A stretch of DNA of 64,000 bases from Streptomyces sp. NL15-2K (GTDB taxonomy: Bacteria > Actinomycetota > Actinomycetes > Streptomycetales > Streptomycetaceae). The translations under genes and the position numbers were made by a program. Of the stretch, positions 1 to 8,496 are shown piece by piece (within the stretch, counting starts at the first letter, position 1; the number at the start of each line of letters is the position of its first letter). The stretch covers positions 10,229,001-10,293,000 of the forward strand of contig NZ_CP130630.1 in the NCBI RefSeq assembly GCF_030551255.1, given 5' to 3'. The notes under the pieces were generated by a model. It saw nothing but the letters and a program-made list of their open reading frames with translations. It searched no databases and was not told the DNA's origin.

Positions 1-108
1 CACGCCGTCACCACGGCACGGGCCGTCGACGAGTGGCTGTCCGCCTTCCCTGCTCCCCGCTCAGTTCCGTCTCCCCTGCTTCCCGCTCAGTTCCGTCCCT
101 CGACCTGA
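1..108 (+). CDS. C-terminal tail of an upstream gene (partial)
   Basis: Frame 1 is open from the window edge to a TGA at 106-108 and encodes about 35 residues, including an ARAVDEWLSAF stretch. The last part is Pro/Ser-rich and is encoded by a short direct repeat (CCCGCTCAGTTCCGTC occurs twice, near 56-71 and 81-96). It ends 13 bases before the thioesterase start, so it is probably the preceding gene of the same operon. A carrier or synthase terminus would fit the context, but too little is present to assign a product. Confidence 0.4.
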   Translation, partial: HAVTTARAVDEWLSAFPAPRSVPSPLLPAQFRPST

Positions 109-121
109 AAGCGACGATGCG

Positions 122-880
122 ATGAGCAACCACGCCGACGACAACCCGTGGATCCGGCGGTTCCACCACACCGCCGACAGCCGCCTCACCCTGGTCTGCT
201 TCCCGCACGCCGGTGGCGCGGCCAGCTTCTTCTACCCCGTCTCCGACGCCTTGCAGTCCACGCTCCAGGTAGTGGCGCTGCAGTACCCGGGCCGGCAGGA
301 CCGGCGGCACGAGCGGCCGCTGACCACGATCGCCGAGCTGGCCGACGAGTCGTTCACCGCGCTGCGCCCGCTGATGGACCGGCCGCTGGCCTTCTTCGGA
401 CACAGCATGGGCGCCACTCTGGCCTTCGAGGTCGCCGTGCGGATGAAGCGCGAACTGGCCGGCGCCCCCGTCACGCTGTTCGCCTCCAGCCGCCGCGCCC
501 CCTCCCGGCACCGGGTGGAGACCGTGCACCAGCGCGACGACGAGGGAATCGTCGCCGAGCTGAAGAACCTCAGCGGCACCGACTCCCGCCTGATGGGTGA
601 CGAGGAGCTGCTGCGGATGATCCTGCCGGCGATCCGCAGCGACTACACCGCCGCCGAGACCTACCGGTACCACCCCGGCCCGACGCTGGACTGCCCGATC
701 GTCGCGCTGGTCTCGGACAGCGACCCGAAGGTGACCGTGGACGAAGCCCGGTCCTGGGCCGACCACACCACCGGCGGCTTCGAGCTGCACCAGTTCAGCG
801 GCGGCCACTTCTACCTCGCCCAGCACCAGCGCGCGGTCATCAACTTGATCAGCGACCAGCTGCTCTCCCTGGCCCTCTGA
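122..880 (+). CDS. Type II thioesterase of a PKS/NRPS cluster
   Basis: This is a 252-aa alpha/beta hydrolase. External thioesterases of this family release aberrant or stalled acyl groups from carrier proteins of polyketide or nonribosomal peptide synthases. The N-terminal CFPHAGG is the family signature. The nucleophile elbow GHSMG places Ser at about residue 95, SDSD supplies Asp at about 201, and GGHFYL supplies His at about 229. Length matches the usual 240-260 aa. A sulfotransferase follows after 8 bases and acyl-CoA extender-unit genes come next, which supports a secondary-metabolite role. The ATG lies just after the upstream stop, with a GAAAGCGA purine stretch before it. Confidence 0.9.
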   Translation: MSNHADDNPWIRRFHHTADSRLTLVCFPHAGGAASFFYPVSDALQSTLQVVALQYPGRQDRRHERPLTTIAELADESFTALRPLMDRPLAFFGHSMGATLAFEVAVRMKRELAGAPVTLFASSRRAPSRHRVETVHQRDDEGIVAELKNLSGTDSRLMGDEELLRMILPAIRSDYTAAETYRYHPGPTLDCPIVALVSDSDPKVTVDEARSWADHTTGGFELHQFSGGHFYLAQHQRAVINLISDQLLSLAL

Positions 881-888
881 AGACGGTC

Positions 889-1947
889 ATGGCTCCGACG
901 TTCGTGATGAGCACCGGCCGATGCGGTTCCACCCTCGTCTCCCGGATGCTGCGCCTCCACCCCGACGTCCTCAGCCTCAGCGAGCTGTTGACCACCGTGC
1001 GCGACCGCTTGCAATTCCACGACGCCCCGGACGGTGAGCAGTTCTGGCGGATCCTCTGCGATCCCGACCCGATCTTGGACGTCATGGTCGCCGAGGGCCT
1101 GCAGGTCTCCGAGATGATCTACCCGTACGGGACCGGACAGTTCGACCCCGCCGAGGGCATCCCGGCGATCTGCCACATGACGCTGCCGATGCTCACCGAC
1201 GACCCCGACGCACTCCACGACGAGCTGGCCGCGGAGGTGTCCACCTGGCCGGCGCGCCCCCTCGCCGACCAGATCCGCGCGCTCTTCGCGTACCTGGCCG
1301 AACGGCTCCACCGGCCGGTGGTCGTGGAACGTTCCGGCGCGTCGTTACGGAACCTCCCGCAGCTGCGGGAGCAGTTTGCCGAAGCCCGGTTCGTCTACCT
1401 CACCCGGGACGGCGCCGACACGGCGCTGTCGATGAGCCGGCACGCCGGGTTCGGGATGAAGCTGCTGGCCGATGAGGCCGCACGCATCGCCGGGCTCGCC
1501 TCCTCGCAGCAACTGCGGGCCGACCATTCCCAGCTGCTCCCGGCGGAGCTGGGCCGACTGCTGTCGAACCCGTCCGAACTGCCCGCCCTGATGCGGCGGG
1601 ACATCCCGGTGACCGCGTTCGGCGCGCTGTGGTCGACGATGACCTGCGAGGGCGCCGACGCACTGCTCCAACTGCCCGCCGGGAGATGGATGATGACCTC
1701 CTACGAGGCCCTCGTCGCCGATGCCCCCGCGGAGCTGACCCGGCTGGCCGGCTTCCTCGGCACCCCGGCGCCCGCCGCGTGGCTGACCGAGGCCGCCCGC
1801 CTGGTCGACCCTGGTCGGCGGGCCGCCTCGACCCGCCTGGACCCCCGGCTGCTCGCCGCCCTGCGCCGCTCCTGCGCCCCCGGCACCGCCCTCGACACCA
1901 CGCTCGCGGAGGCCGCCGGCATCGACCTCGTGCCCGCCGCCCGGTGA
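889..1947 (+). CDS. PAPS-dependent sulfotransferase
   Basis: This is a 352-aa protein of the P-loop sulfotransferase superfamily (sulfotransferase_3 type). It is expected to transfer sulfate from 3'-phosphoadenylyl sulfate to a hydroxyl or amine acceptor. The N-terminal STGRCGSTLVSRML (about residues 8-21) is the 5'-phosphosulfate-binding loop. RFVYLTRDGADTALSM (about 167-182) fits the 3'-phosphate-binding region. It lies 8 bases behind the thioesterase in the same direction and probably tailors the cluster product or an intermediate; the acceptor cannot be read from sequence. The start follows a weak GAAGA purine stretch. Confidence 0.8.
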   Translation: MAPTFVMSTGRCGSTLVSRMLRLHPDVLSLSELLTTVRDRLQFHDAPDGEQFWRILCDPDPILDVMVAEGLQVSEMIYPYGTGQFDPAEGIPAICHMTLPMLTDDPDALHDELAAEVSTWPARPLADQIRALFAYLAERLHRPVVVERSGASLRNLPQLREQFAEARFVYLTRDGADTALSMSRHAGFGMKLLADEAARIAGLASSQQLRADHSQLLPAELGRLLSNPSELPALMRRDIPVTAFGALWSTMTCEGADALLQLPAGRWMMTSYEALVADAPAELTRLAGFLGTPAPAAWLTEAARLVDPGRRAASTRLDPRLLAALRRSCAPGTALDTTLAEAAGIDLVPAAR

Positions 1948-2094
1948 GCCGACAGCCCGATGACGACGACCGGGGCCCGCGCAGGCCCCGCCGAGCGCAG
2001 GCCGCACTCGCCGAGACGTATGTCGCCGCTCGGACAGCGGCCGTCGCCCCCGGCATCTGCCCGCCCTCTCCCCGAACCGAAAGGCAGTGCCCTC

Positions 2095-3438
2095 ATGCAC
2101 CACATCATCGACGCCGTCACCTCCGGCGACGCGACGCCCGAGGACCTGGCCGCCCTGCGGATCCCGGAGAGCTACCGCGGCATCGTCCTGCGCAAGGACG
2201 AGACCGACATGTTCGAGGGCGTGGACTCCCGGGACAAGGACCCCCGCAAGTCCTTGCACCACGAGGAGGTGCCGACCCCGCAACTCGGCCCGGGCGAAGC
2301 CCTGGTGGCGGTCATGGCCTCGTCGGTCAACTACAACACCGTCTGGTCGTCCGTCTTCGAGCCGATACCGACCTTCGGCTTCCTGGAGCGCTACGGCAGG
2401 CTGTCGCCCCTGACCAAGCGGCACGACCTGCCGCGTCACGTCATCGGGTCCGACCTCGCGGGCGTGGTGCTGCGCACCGGACCGGGCGTCAACGCCTGGA
2501 AGCCCGGTGACGAGGTCGTCGCGCACTGCCTGTCCGTCGAGTTGGAGAGCCCCGACGGCCACGACGACACCATGATGGACCCGGAGCAGCGCATCTGGGG
2601 TTTCGAGACGAACTTCGGCGGCCTCGCGGAGATCGCCCTGGTCAAGTCCAACCAGCTGATGCCCAAGCCGGATCATCTCTCGTGGGAGGAGGCCGCCTCC
2701 CCGGGCCTCGTCAACTCCACCGCCTACCGGCAGCTGGTCTCCCGCAACGGCGCGCAGATGAAGCAGGGCGACAACGTGCTCATCTGGGGCGCCAGCGGTG
2801 GACTCGGCTCGTACGCCACCCAACTGGCCCTGGCTGGCGGCGCCACCCCGATCTGCGTGGTCTCCAGCCCGCAGAAGGCCGACATCTGCCGCGCGATGGG
2901 CGCCGAGGCGGTCATCGACCGCAATGCCGAGGACTACCGCTTCTGGAAGGACGAGCACAACCAGGACCCCAAGGAGTGGAAGCGGTTCGGCAAGCGCATC
3001 CGCGAACTCACCGGCGGCGAGGACGTCGACATCGTCTTCGAGCACCCCGGCCGCGAGACCTTCGGCGCCTCCGTCTACGTCACGCGCAAGGGCGGCACGA
3101 TCGTCACCTGCGCCTCGACCTCCGGCTACAACCACGAGTACGACAACCGGTACCTGTGGATGTCCCTGAAGCGGATCATCGGCTCCCACTTCGCCAACTA
3201 CCGCGAGGCCTGGGAGGCCAACCGCCTCATCGCCAAGGGCAAGATCCACCCCACGCTCTCCAAGGTGTACCCCCTGACGGAAACCGGCCAGGCCGCCTAC
3301 GACGTGCACGCCAACCTGCACCAGGGCAAGGTCGGGGTCCTCTGCCTGGCCCCGCGCGGGGGCATGGGCGTCCGCGACGAGGAGACGCGGGCCCGGCACA
3401 TCGACGCGATCAACCGCTTCAGGACGGCCGGCGGTTGA
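2095..3438 (+). CDS. ccr: Crotonyl-CoA carboxylase/reductase
   Basis: This 447-aa medium-chain dehydrogenase/reductase has the normal Ccr length. It carries out NADPH-dependent reductive carboxylation of 2-enoyl-CoA, giving ethylmalonyl-CoA from crotonyl-CoA. The catalytic-domain motif NYNTVWSSVFEP, the Rossmann stretch IWGASGGLGSYATQLA, WGFETNFGGLAEIA (Phe-Glu of the CO2 pocket) and GSHFANYREAW (His of the pocket) are all present, so carboxylation is expected rather than simple reduction. The frame is open upstream, but ATG at 2095 gives the family N-terminus and follows an AAAGGCAG site. Its neighbour is a hydroxyacyl-CoA dehydrogenase, forming an extender-unit pair. A primary-metabolism (ethylmalonyl-CoA pathway) role is the alternative, but the context argues against it. 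Confidence 0.93.
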   Translation: MHHIIDAVTSGDATPEDLAALRIPESYRGIVLRKDETDMFEGVDSRDKDPRKSLHHEEVPTPQLGPGEALVAVMASSVNYNTVWSSVFEPIPTFGFLERYGRLSPLTKRHDLPRHVIGSDLAGVVLRTGPGVNAWKPGDEVVAHCLSVELESPDGHDDTMMDPEQRIWGFETNFGGLAEIALVKSNQLMPKPDHLSWEEAASPGLVNSTAYRQLVSRNGAQMKQGDNVLIWGASGGLGSYATQLALAGGATPICVVSSPQKADICRAMGAEAVIDRNAEDYRFWKDEHNQDPKEWKRFGKRIRELTGGEDVDIVFEHPGRETFGASVYVTRKGGTIVTCASTSGYNHEYDNRYLWMSLKRIIGSHFANYREAWEANRLIAKGKIHPTLSKVYPLTETGQAAYDVHANLHQGKVGVLCLAPRGGMGVRDEETRARHIDAINRFRTAGG

Positions 3439-3539
3439 CGCCGGCACTGATCCCCACCAGGGCGCCGTACGCGCGTACGTACGCCCCAGCCATCACTCTC
3501 ACTCTCCCCGCGCCCGGGGAACGCCCTGTGGAGCCCGCG

Positions 3540-5345
3540 ATGCACCAGCCGTCAGCCTCTGTTCCCACCTCCCTCGACACGGTCGCCGTCGTCGGCCTGG
3601 GCACCATGGGTACCGGCATCGCCGACGTACTCGCCCGCGCCGGCCGCGAGGTCGTCGGCATCGACATCAGCGGGGCCGCCTGCCGTCGGGCCGCCGCCGC
3701 CCTGGAGGCCGCCACCGCGCGGGCCGTGGAGCGCGGGCGGATCACCGGCCAGGAGCGGCGGGAGACGCTCGCCCGGTTCCGCACCTCCCGCGACCTGCGG
3801 GCCGCCACGGACGCCGACCTGGTGATCGAGGCCGTGCCGGAGCACTACGAGACCAAGCTCGAGGTCCTCACTCGCCTCGACGGGATCGTGCGGCCGGAGA
3901 CGATCCTCGCCACCGGCACCGATGCCCTGTCCGTGACCCGCCTGGCCACCCGATCGGCCCGTCCCGAGCGGGTCCTGGGGCTGCACTTCCTCAACCCGGC
4001 GCCCGGGACGAGGCTCGTCGAGATCGTCTCCTCGGTGTTCACGGAGCCGGCCGCCGTAGAGGCGGTCAGCGCGCTCGCCCGCGAGGCCGGCAAGGAGCCG
4101 GTGACGGTCGGCGACCGCCCCGGTTTCGTCGTCGGCGGCCTGCTGTTCGGCTACCTCAACCAGGCAGCGGCCGTGTACCAGGCCAAGCACGCGACCCGCG
4201 AGGACATCGATACCGCCATGCGGCTGGGCTGCGGTCTGCCGATGGGGCCGCTCGCCCTGCTCGACCTGATCGGCATCGACACCGCCCGCACCGTCCTGGA
4301 CGCGATGCACGCGGAGTCGGGAGACCGGCTGCACGCGCCCGCGTCCATCCTCGGTCAGCTCAGCGAGGCGGGGCTGACGGGCCGCAAGGCGGGCCGCGGC
4401 TTCTACAGCTACCAGGGCCCCGGCAGCGCCACGGTCGTCCCGGACGCCGACACTCCCGCGCAGCGCGATGGCGCGGGCGTTCCCGGCCGTACGGTCCGCC
4501 TCGTCGGCGTGGCGGGCTCCGGCACCATGGCCACCGGCATCGCCGAGGTCCTCGCCAAAGCCGGATACGAGGTGGTCCTCGCCGCCCGCGGCCAGGACAA
4601 GGCCGAGTCGGCCAAGGCCCGCGTCGCCAAGTCGCTGCAACGCTCCGTGGACAAGGGGCGGACGACCGCCGAAGCTCGCGAGGAGGCACTCGCGCGCATC
4701 ACCCCGGCGGGCACGCTCGACGCGTTCGCGGACGTGGACCTGGCCGTCGAGGCGGTCACCGAGGACCTGGAGGTCAAGCGCCAGGTCTTCGCGACGCTGG
4801 ACAAGGTGTGCAAGCAGGGCGCGGTGCTGGCCACCACGACCTCCTCCCTGCCGGTCGTTGCCTGCGCCCGCGCCACCGCGCGCCCGCGGGACGTCATCGG
4901 CATGCACTTCTTCAACCCCGCCCCGGCGATGAAGCTCGTCGAGGTCGTCCGCACACCCCTCACCGCCGACGACGTGCACGCCACCGTCCGGCAGGTGTGC
5001 GCGAAGCTCCGCAAGCACCCGGTGGAGTGCGGGGACCGGGCCGGGTTCATCGTCAACGCCCTGCTCTTCCCGTACCTCAACAACGCGATCAGGATGGCGC
5101 AGGAGAACTACGCCTCGCTCGACGCCATCGACGCCGCGATGAGGCTGGGCGGCGGCTACCCCATGGGCCCCTTCGAACTGCTGGACGTGGTCGGGCTGGA
5201 CATCTCCCTAGCCATCCAGCGGGCACTGCACCGGGAGTTCCGCGAACCGGGCCTGGCGCCCGCACCACTGCTGGAGCATCTGGTCACCGCCGGGCGCCTG
5301 GGCCGGAAGACAGGCCGTGGCTTCCGCGCGTACGCGAATGCCTGA
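3540..5345 (+). CDS. Tandem-fused 3-hydroxyacyl-CoA dehydrogenase
   Basis: This 601-aa protein contains two full copies of the 3-hydroxybutyryl-CoA dehydrogenase (FadB2/HbdH) fold. Residues about 14-290 begin with VGLGTMGTGIADVL and about 320-600 begin with VAGSGTMATGIAEVL. Both halves keep the catalytic-His motif (GLHFLNPAPG and GMHFFNPAPA) and the C-terminal helical domain with GFV/GFI and LLF.YLN. The usual family protein is a single 285-aa unit. The first half lacks the canonical NTSS segment (it reads ATGTDALS), while the second keeps TTTSSLP, so the first may have altered specificity or be structural. It probably makes the 3-hydroxyacyl-/enoyl-CoA precursor for Ccr. ATG was chosen for its GGAG 7 bases upstream; GTG at 3528 is possible. 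Confidence 0.88.
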   Translation: MHQPSASVPTSLDTVAVVGLGTMGTGIADVLARAGREVVGIDISGAACRRAAAALEAATARAVERGRITGQERRETLARFRTSRDLRAATDADLVIEAVPEHYETKLEVLTRLDGIVRPETILATGTDALSVTRLATRSARPERVLGLHFLNPAPGTRLVEIVSSVFTEPAAVEAVSALAREAGKEPVTVGDRPGFVVGGLLFGYLNQAAAVYQAKHATREDIDTAMRLGCGLPMGPLALLDLIGIDTARTVLDAMHAESGDRLHAPASILGQLSEAGLTGRKAGRGFYSYQGPGSATVVPDADTPAQRDGAGVPGRTVRLVGVAGSGTMATGIAEVLAKAGYEVVLAARGQDKAESAKARVAKSLQRSVDKGRTTAEAREEALARITPAGTLDAFADVDLAVEAVTEDLEVKRQVFATLDKVCKQGAVLATTTSSLPVVACARATARPRDVIGMHFFNPAPAMKLVEVVRTPLTADDVHATVRQVCAKLRKHPVECGDRAGFIVNALLFPYLNNAIRMAQENYASLDAIDAAMRLGGGYPMGPFELLDVVGLDISLAIQRALHREFREPGLAPAPLLEHLVTAGRLGRKTGRGFRAYANA

Positions 5346-5351
5346 GGGCCG

Positions 5352-5393
5352 TGCTCACTGGTCACTCGTCACTGCTCACTGCTCACTGCTCAC
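5352..5393. repeat. Six-copy heptanucleotide repeat (TGCTCAC)
   Basis: Six head-to-tail 7-mers, four TGCTCAC plus variants TGGTCAC and TCGTCAC, fill the gap between two convergent genes and run into the stop codon of the response regulator. This is a simple tandem repeat with no visible hairpin. Confidence 0.85.
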
Positions 5394-6022
5394 GACAGCA
5401 GACCGCGCTCCATGGCCGTCATCACCGCGGCCGTGCGGTCGGAGACACCGAGTTTCCGGAACGAGCGCAGCAAATACGTCTTGACCGTGGCCTCGCTGAC
5501 GAACAACTCGGCGCCGATCTCGGCGTTGGTCAGTCCCCGGCCGACCAGCCGCAGTACCTCGCACTCCCGCCCGGACAGCGGCGACGGATCGGCCACCCGG
5601 CTGCGGAAGAGCTTGCCAGCCAGGGACGGGGTGAGCACCGTCTCGCCGCGCGCGGCGGTGTGCACCGCGTCGATCAGTTCCTGACGTGAACTGCCCTTCA
5701 GTAGATAGCCCGCGGCGCCCGCCTCCACCGCGCGCAGAATGTCCGCGTCGTCCTCGTAGGTGGTCACGATGACCACCTTGCAGCCCGGCACCTGCCGCAG
5801 GATCTGCCCGGTGGCCTCGACTCCGTCCATCCTGCCCATGCGCAGGTCCAGCAGCGCGATGTCCGGCCGCAGTGCGGCCGCCTGGACCACCGCCTCCTCG
5901 CCGGAGACGGCCTGCCCCACCACGGTGATGCCCTCGGCGGACTCCAGCATGGCGCTCAGACCCTCCCGTACCACCGGATGGTCGTCGGCCAGCAGAACCC
6001 GGATCGGCATCGCCTCAGCCAT
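5390..6022 (-). CDS. NarL/LuxR-type response regulator
   Basis: This is a 210-aa two-component regulator. The receiver domain (about 1-125) has the acidic pair at 13-14 (ADDHPVVREG), the phospho-acceptor Asp at about 59 (ALLDLRMG), and Thr and Lys switch residues (VIVTTYE, LLKGSS). The C-terminal LuxR HTH (about 145-205) contains LSGRECEVLRLVGRG and VSEATVKTYL. It is transcribed after the sensor kinase and its start overlaps the kinase stop by 8 bases, so the pair is translationally coupled and cognate. ATG at 6010 is an alternative start. Confidence 0.93.
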   Translation of the reverse strand: MAEAMPIRVLLADDHPVVREGLSAMLESAEGITVVGQAVSGEEAVVQAAALRPDIALLDLRMGRMDGVEATGQILRQVPGCKVVIVTTYEDDADILRAVEAGAAGYLLKGSSRQELIDAVHTAARGETVLTPSLAGKLFRSRVADPSPLSGRECEVLRLVGRGLTNAEIGAELFVSEATVKTYLLRSFRKLGVSDRTAAVMTAMERGLLS

Positions 6023-7295
6023 CCACTACCTCCCCGGCGGGTGCCGTCACTGGCACGCTCACTTCGACGGCGGTGCCCCGGCCGGGGGCGCTGGTGACGG
6101 ACACCGTCCCGCCGATCTCCTCCACGCGGGCCCGCATGCCCCTCAGTCCGTATCCTTCCTGGGAGCCGCCCGGGGTGAACCCCTCACCGTCGTCGCGTAT
6201 CAGCAGCCGGACACCGCCCGGGCCGAAGTCCACGATCACGTCCACCGTACGGGCCCGCCTGGCGTGTTTGCGCACATTGGCGACGGCCTCCTGCACCGCG
6301 CGCAGCAGGACGACGCGCACCGCCATCGGCAGCGCCTTCTCCTCGCCCGTCACCGAGCACCGCACCTCCAGCCCGGTCTCGGCGATCAGCCCCTCCGCGT
6401 GCCTCCGCACCGCCCCCGTCAGCGAACCCCCGCGCAGCGCGGACGGGGTGAGGGCGGCCACGAAGTCCCGGGCCTCCGCGAGCGCATCCTTGGCCATGCG
6501 ACCGGCCAGCGTCAGATGGCGCTCGGCCAGGTCCGGTGCGTCGCGCACCTCCGACTCGGCCGCCTGCACCAGGCTGATGATGCTGGTCAGGCCCTGGGCC
6601 AGGGTGTCGTGGATCTCCCGGGCCAGCCGCTCGCGTTCGGCGGAGATACCGGCCTCGTGCGAGAGCCGGGCCACCCGCTCCCGGCTGCGCTCCAACTCCG
6701 CGATGAGCAGCCCGCGTTCCTTGCTCTGCCGCACCACCCGCTTGATCCACACGCCGAGTGGCACCGACAGTGCGACGCTCAGCAGCGAGATGGGCAGCAT
6801 GTCCCAGACGCCCAGGCCCCGGTCCGCGCCGCTGAACGCCACCACCAGCACGGGGCAGAGACTGGCCACCGTGGAGAGCACGATCGCCGCGCCCATCGGC
6901 AGGCTCATCATCAGCATGGGACAGACCGCGAACAGTGCGACGGCGCCCACCAGGTTGAACGCCGTAGTCACGCAGAACAACGCCACCAGGCCCAGCGCGA
7001 ACAGCAGGTTCCGCGGCCCGTAGCCGTCCTCGGTCATCAGCGACCGGCCCACCGCCGCGTACCAGGGGACGGTCAAGGTCAGCGCGGCGATGGGGATGGA
7101 GTGGCTGACCTGAGAGCCTTCCGAGAGGAGGAGCAGGACCGCCGTCGCGAGATAGGAGACGGCGAAGAAGCCGTCCCAGAGGCCGAACCAGCGGGTCCCG
7201 GACGCGGGGCCGTAAGACGCCCCGGTCGCCGAGCCGTCCTCCGGCGAGTGATTGCGCACGGCCTCAGTACTACCACGCCTGATCGACCTGTCCAC
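6015..7295 (-). CDS. NarL-family sensor histidine kinase
   Basis: This is a 426-aa sensor kinase. Residues about 40-185 form roughly five or six hydrophobic segments with short loops, and no large extracellular sensor is visible. A linker coiled coil follows. The HisKA_3 dimerisation motif RERLAREIHDTLAQG has the phospho-accepting His at about 229. The C-terminal ATPase has DDGEGF and GYGLRGMRARVEEIGG. Its partner is the overlapping response regulator. It diverges from the PH-domain gene cluster, a plausible but unproven target. Confidence 0.92.
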   Translation of the reverse strand: MDRSIRRGSTEAVRNHSPEDGSATGASYGPASGTRWFGLWDGFFAVSYLATAVLLLLSEGSQVSHSIPIAALTLTVPWYAAVGRSLMTEDGYGPRNLLFALGLVALFCVTTAFNLVGAVALFAVCPMLMMSLPMGAAIVLSTVASLCPVLVVAFSGADRGLGVWDMLPISLLSVALSVPLGVWIKRVVRQSKERGLLIAELERSRERVARLSHEAGISAERERLAREIHDTLAQGLTSIISLVQAAESEVRDAPDLAERHLTLAGRMAKDALAEARDFVAALTPSALRGGSLTGAVRRHAEGLIAETGLEVRCSVTGEEKALPMAVRVVLLRAVQEAVANVRKHARRARTVDVIVDFGPGGVRLLIRDDGEGFTPGGSQEGYGLRGMRARVEEIGGTVSVTSAPGRGTAVEVSVPVTAPAGEVVDG

Positions 7296-7427
7296 CGGTC
7301 GGTTGACAGCCGGAACCCACCGTTCGGTCGTCTCACGTCCGGCGGCCCGCCTCTAGCGTTGACCTGGGCGGGCAGACAGCTGTCACACCACGAAGCGCAC
7401 CCCCCGGGGGGCCTGGAGAACTCGCGT

Positions 7428-7991
7428 ATGCCACAGATGAGCCAGTTCATGACCGCGTTGATCGCCAACGGCACGATCCTGATCGTCATCCTGGCGACCG
7501 ACATCGGCCGCCGGCGCGTCACCGTGACCCGGATCGTGCGCTCGGTCGTCGTCGTGGCCGTGGTCGTCGCGATCTTCGTCGACTCCGTCCCGACCCGGGG
7601 CGACAACGACCTGTCACTGCAACTGGTGGGCGTCGGCACCGGCGCCATCTGCGGCCTGGCCGCCGGGGCGCTGCTGCCCGCCCACAGCTACCCCGCCTCC
7701 GGTCGCCTCTACACCGTCGGCGGCATCGGCTACGCCCTGGTGTGGATCGTCGTCTCCGGCGGGCGCGTCGTCTTCGTCTACGGCGCCGAGCACTGGTTCA
7801 CCGCCGATCTGACCAAGTTCTCCATCGACTACGGGATCAGCGGCCAGGACACCTACGCCAACGCCTTCGTGTTCATGTCGCTGGCTATGCTGCTGACCCG
7901 CACGACCGTTCTGCTCGGCAAGATGCGCAAGCGTCGGCCGCCCACCCGTCGAGCCCCCTTTCCGGCAACGTCTGACGCAAGAGCAGGGTGA
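7428..7991 (+). CDS. Four-to-five-TM membrane protein
   Basis: This 187-aa protein has hydrophobic segments near residues 8-25, 32-50, 63-82, 98-118 and 143-160, and a basic C-terminus. It resembles uncharacterised actinobacterial integral membrane proteins often placed beside two-component or PH-domain genes. ATG at 7428 has GGAG 9 bases upstream; a second ATG at 7437 is possible. The PH-domain gene starts 4 bases after its stop, so the three genes look like one operon. Confidence 0.75.
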   Translation: MPQMSQFMTALIANGTILIVILATDIGRRRVTVTRIVRSVVVVAVVVAIFVDSVPTRGDNDLSLQLVGVGTGAICGLAAGALLPAHSYPASGRLYTVGGIGYALVWIVVSGGRVVFVYGAEHWFTADLTKFSIDYGISGQDTYANAFVFMSLAMLLTRTTVLLGKMRKRRPPTRRAPFPATSDARAG

Positions 7992-7995
7992 ATCA

Positions 7996-8496
7996 GTGGA
8001 ACACCAGGACACCGTGAGGCTCCGGCCGCCGCGCCACCGGGTCGACCGCCGCGCGATCGGCTGGTGGACTCTCCAATCGACCCTGTTCGCCCTGCCGTTG
8101 CCCCTCACCTTCGGCATCCTGTGGGCCACCATCCCCCCGACGCGCGGGTTCTTCATGGGGGCCACGCTGATCTCGCTCGTCCCCGGGATCCTCTACATGG
8201 CCGTCATGCCCGTCTGGCGCTACCGGGTCCACCGCTGGGAAGCCACCGACGATGCGGTCTACGCGGCCTCCGGCTGGCTCTGGCAGCAGTGGCGGATCGT
8301 TCCGCTGTCCCGGGTGCAGACGGTGGACACCCTGCGCGGCCCGCTGCAGCAGTTGTTCGGGCTCTCCGGGGTCAGCGTGACCACCGCCTCCTCCGCGGGC
8401 GCGGTGAAGATCAAGGGCATCGACCACAGGGTCGCCGGTGACCTGGTCGACTACCTGGCCAGGCGCACCCAGGAGGTCCCGGGAGACGCCACATGA
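7996..8496 (+). CDS. Bacterial PH-domain membrane protein (YdbS-like)
   Basis: This 166-aa protein has two N-terminal transmembrane segments (about 22-42 and 52-73) followed by a bPH2 (DUF304) domain. The domain motifs are YRVHRWEATDDAVYAASGWLWQQWRIVPLSRVQTVDTLRGPLQ read across residues 75-117, and the characteristic LFGLSGVSVTTASSAG. YdbS/YdbT pairs in Gram-positives are envelope proteins. Its GTG start follows the preceding stop by 4 bases, and its stop overlaps the next ATG. Confidence 0.82.
   Translation: MEHQDTVRLRPPRHRVDRRAIGWWTLQSTLFALPLPLTFGILWATIPPTRGFFMGATLISLVPGILYMAVMPVWRYRVHRWEATDDAVYAASGWLWQQWRIVPLSRVQTVDTLRGPLQQLFGLSGVSVTTASSAGAVKIKGIDHRVAGDLVDYLARRTQEVPGDAT

Noticed and set aside
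1345..3447. 700-codon open frame on the minus strand
   Set aside because: It lies opposite the sulfotransferase and Ccr genes, is low-complexity GC-codon shadow sequence and has no family motifs.
5352..5393. Bidirectional terminator
   Set aside because: The heptamers are direct repeats and do not form a hairpin.
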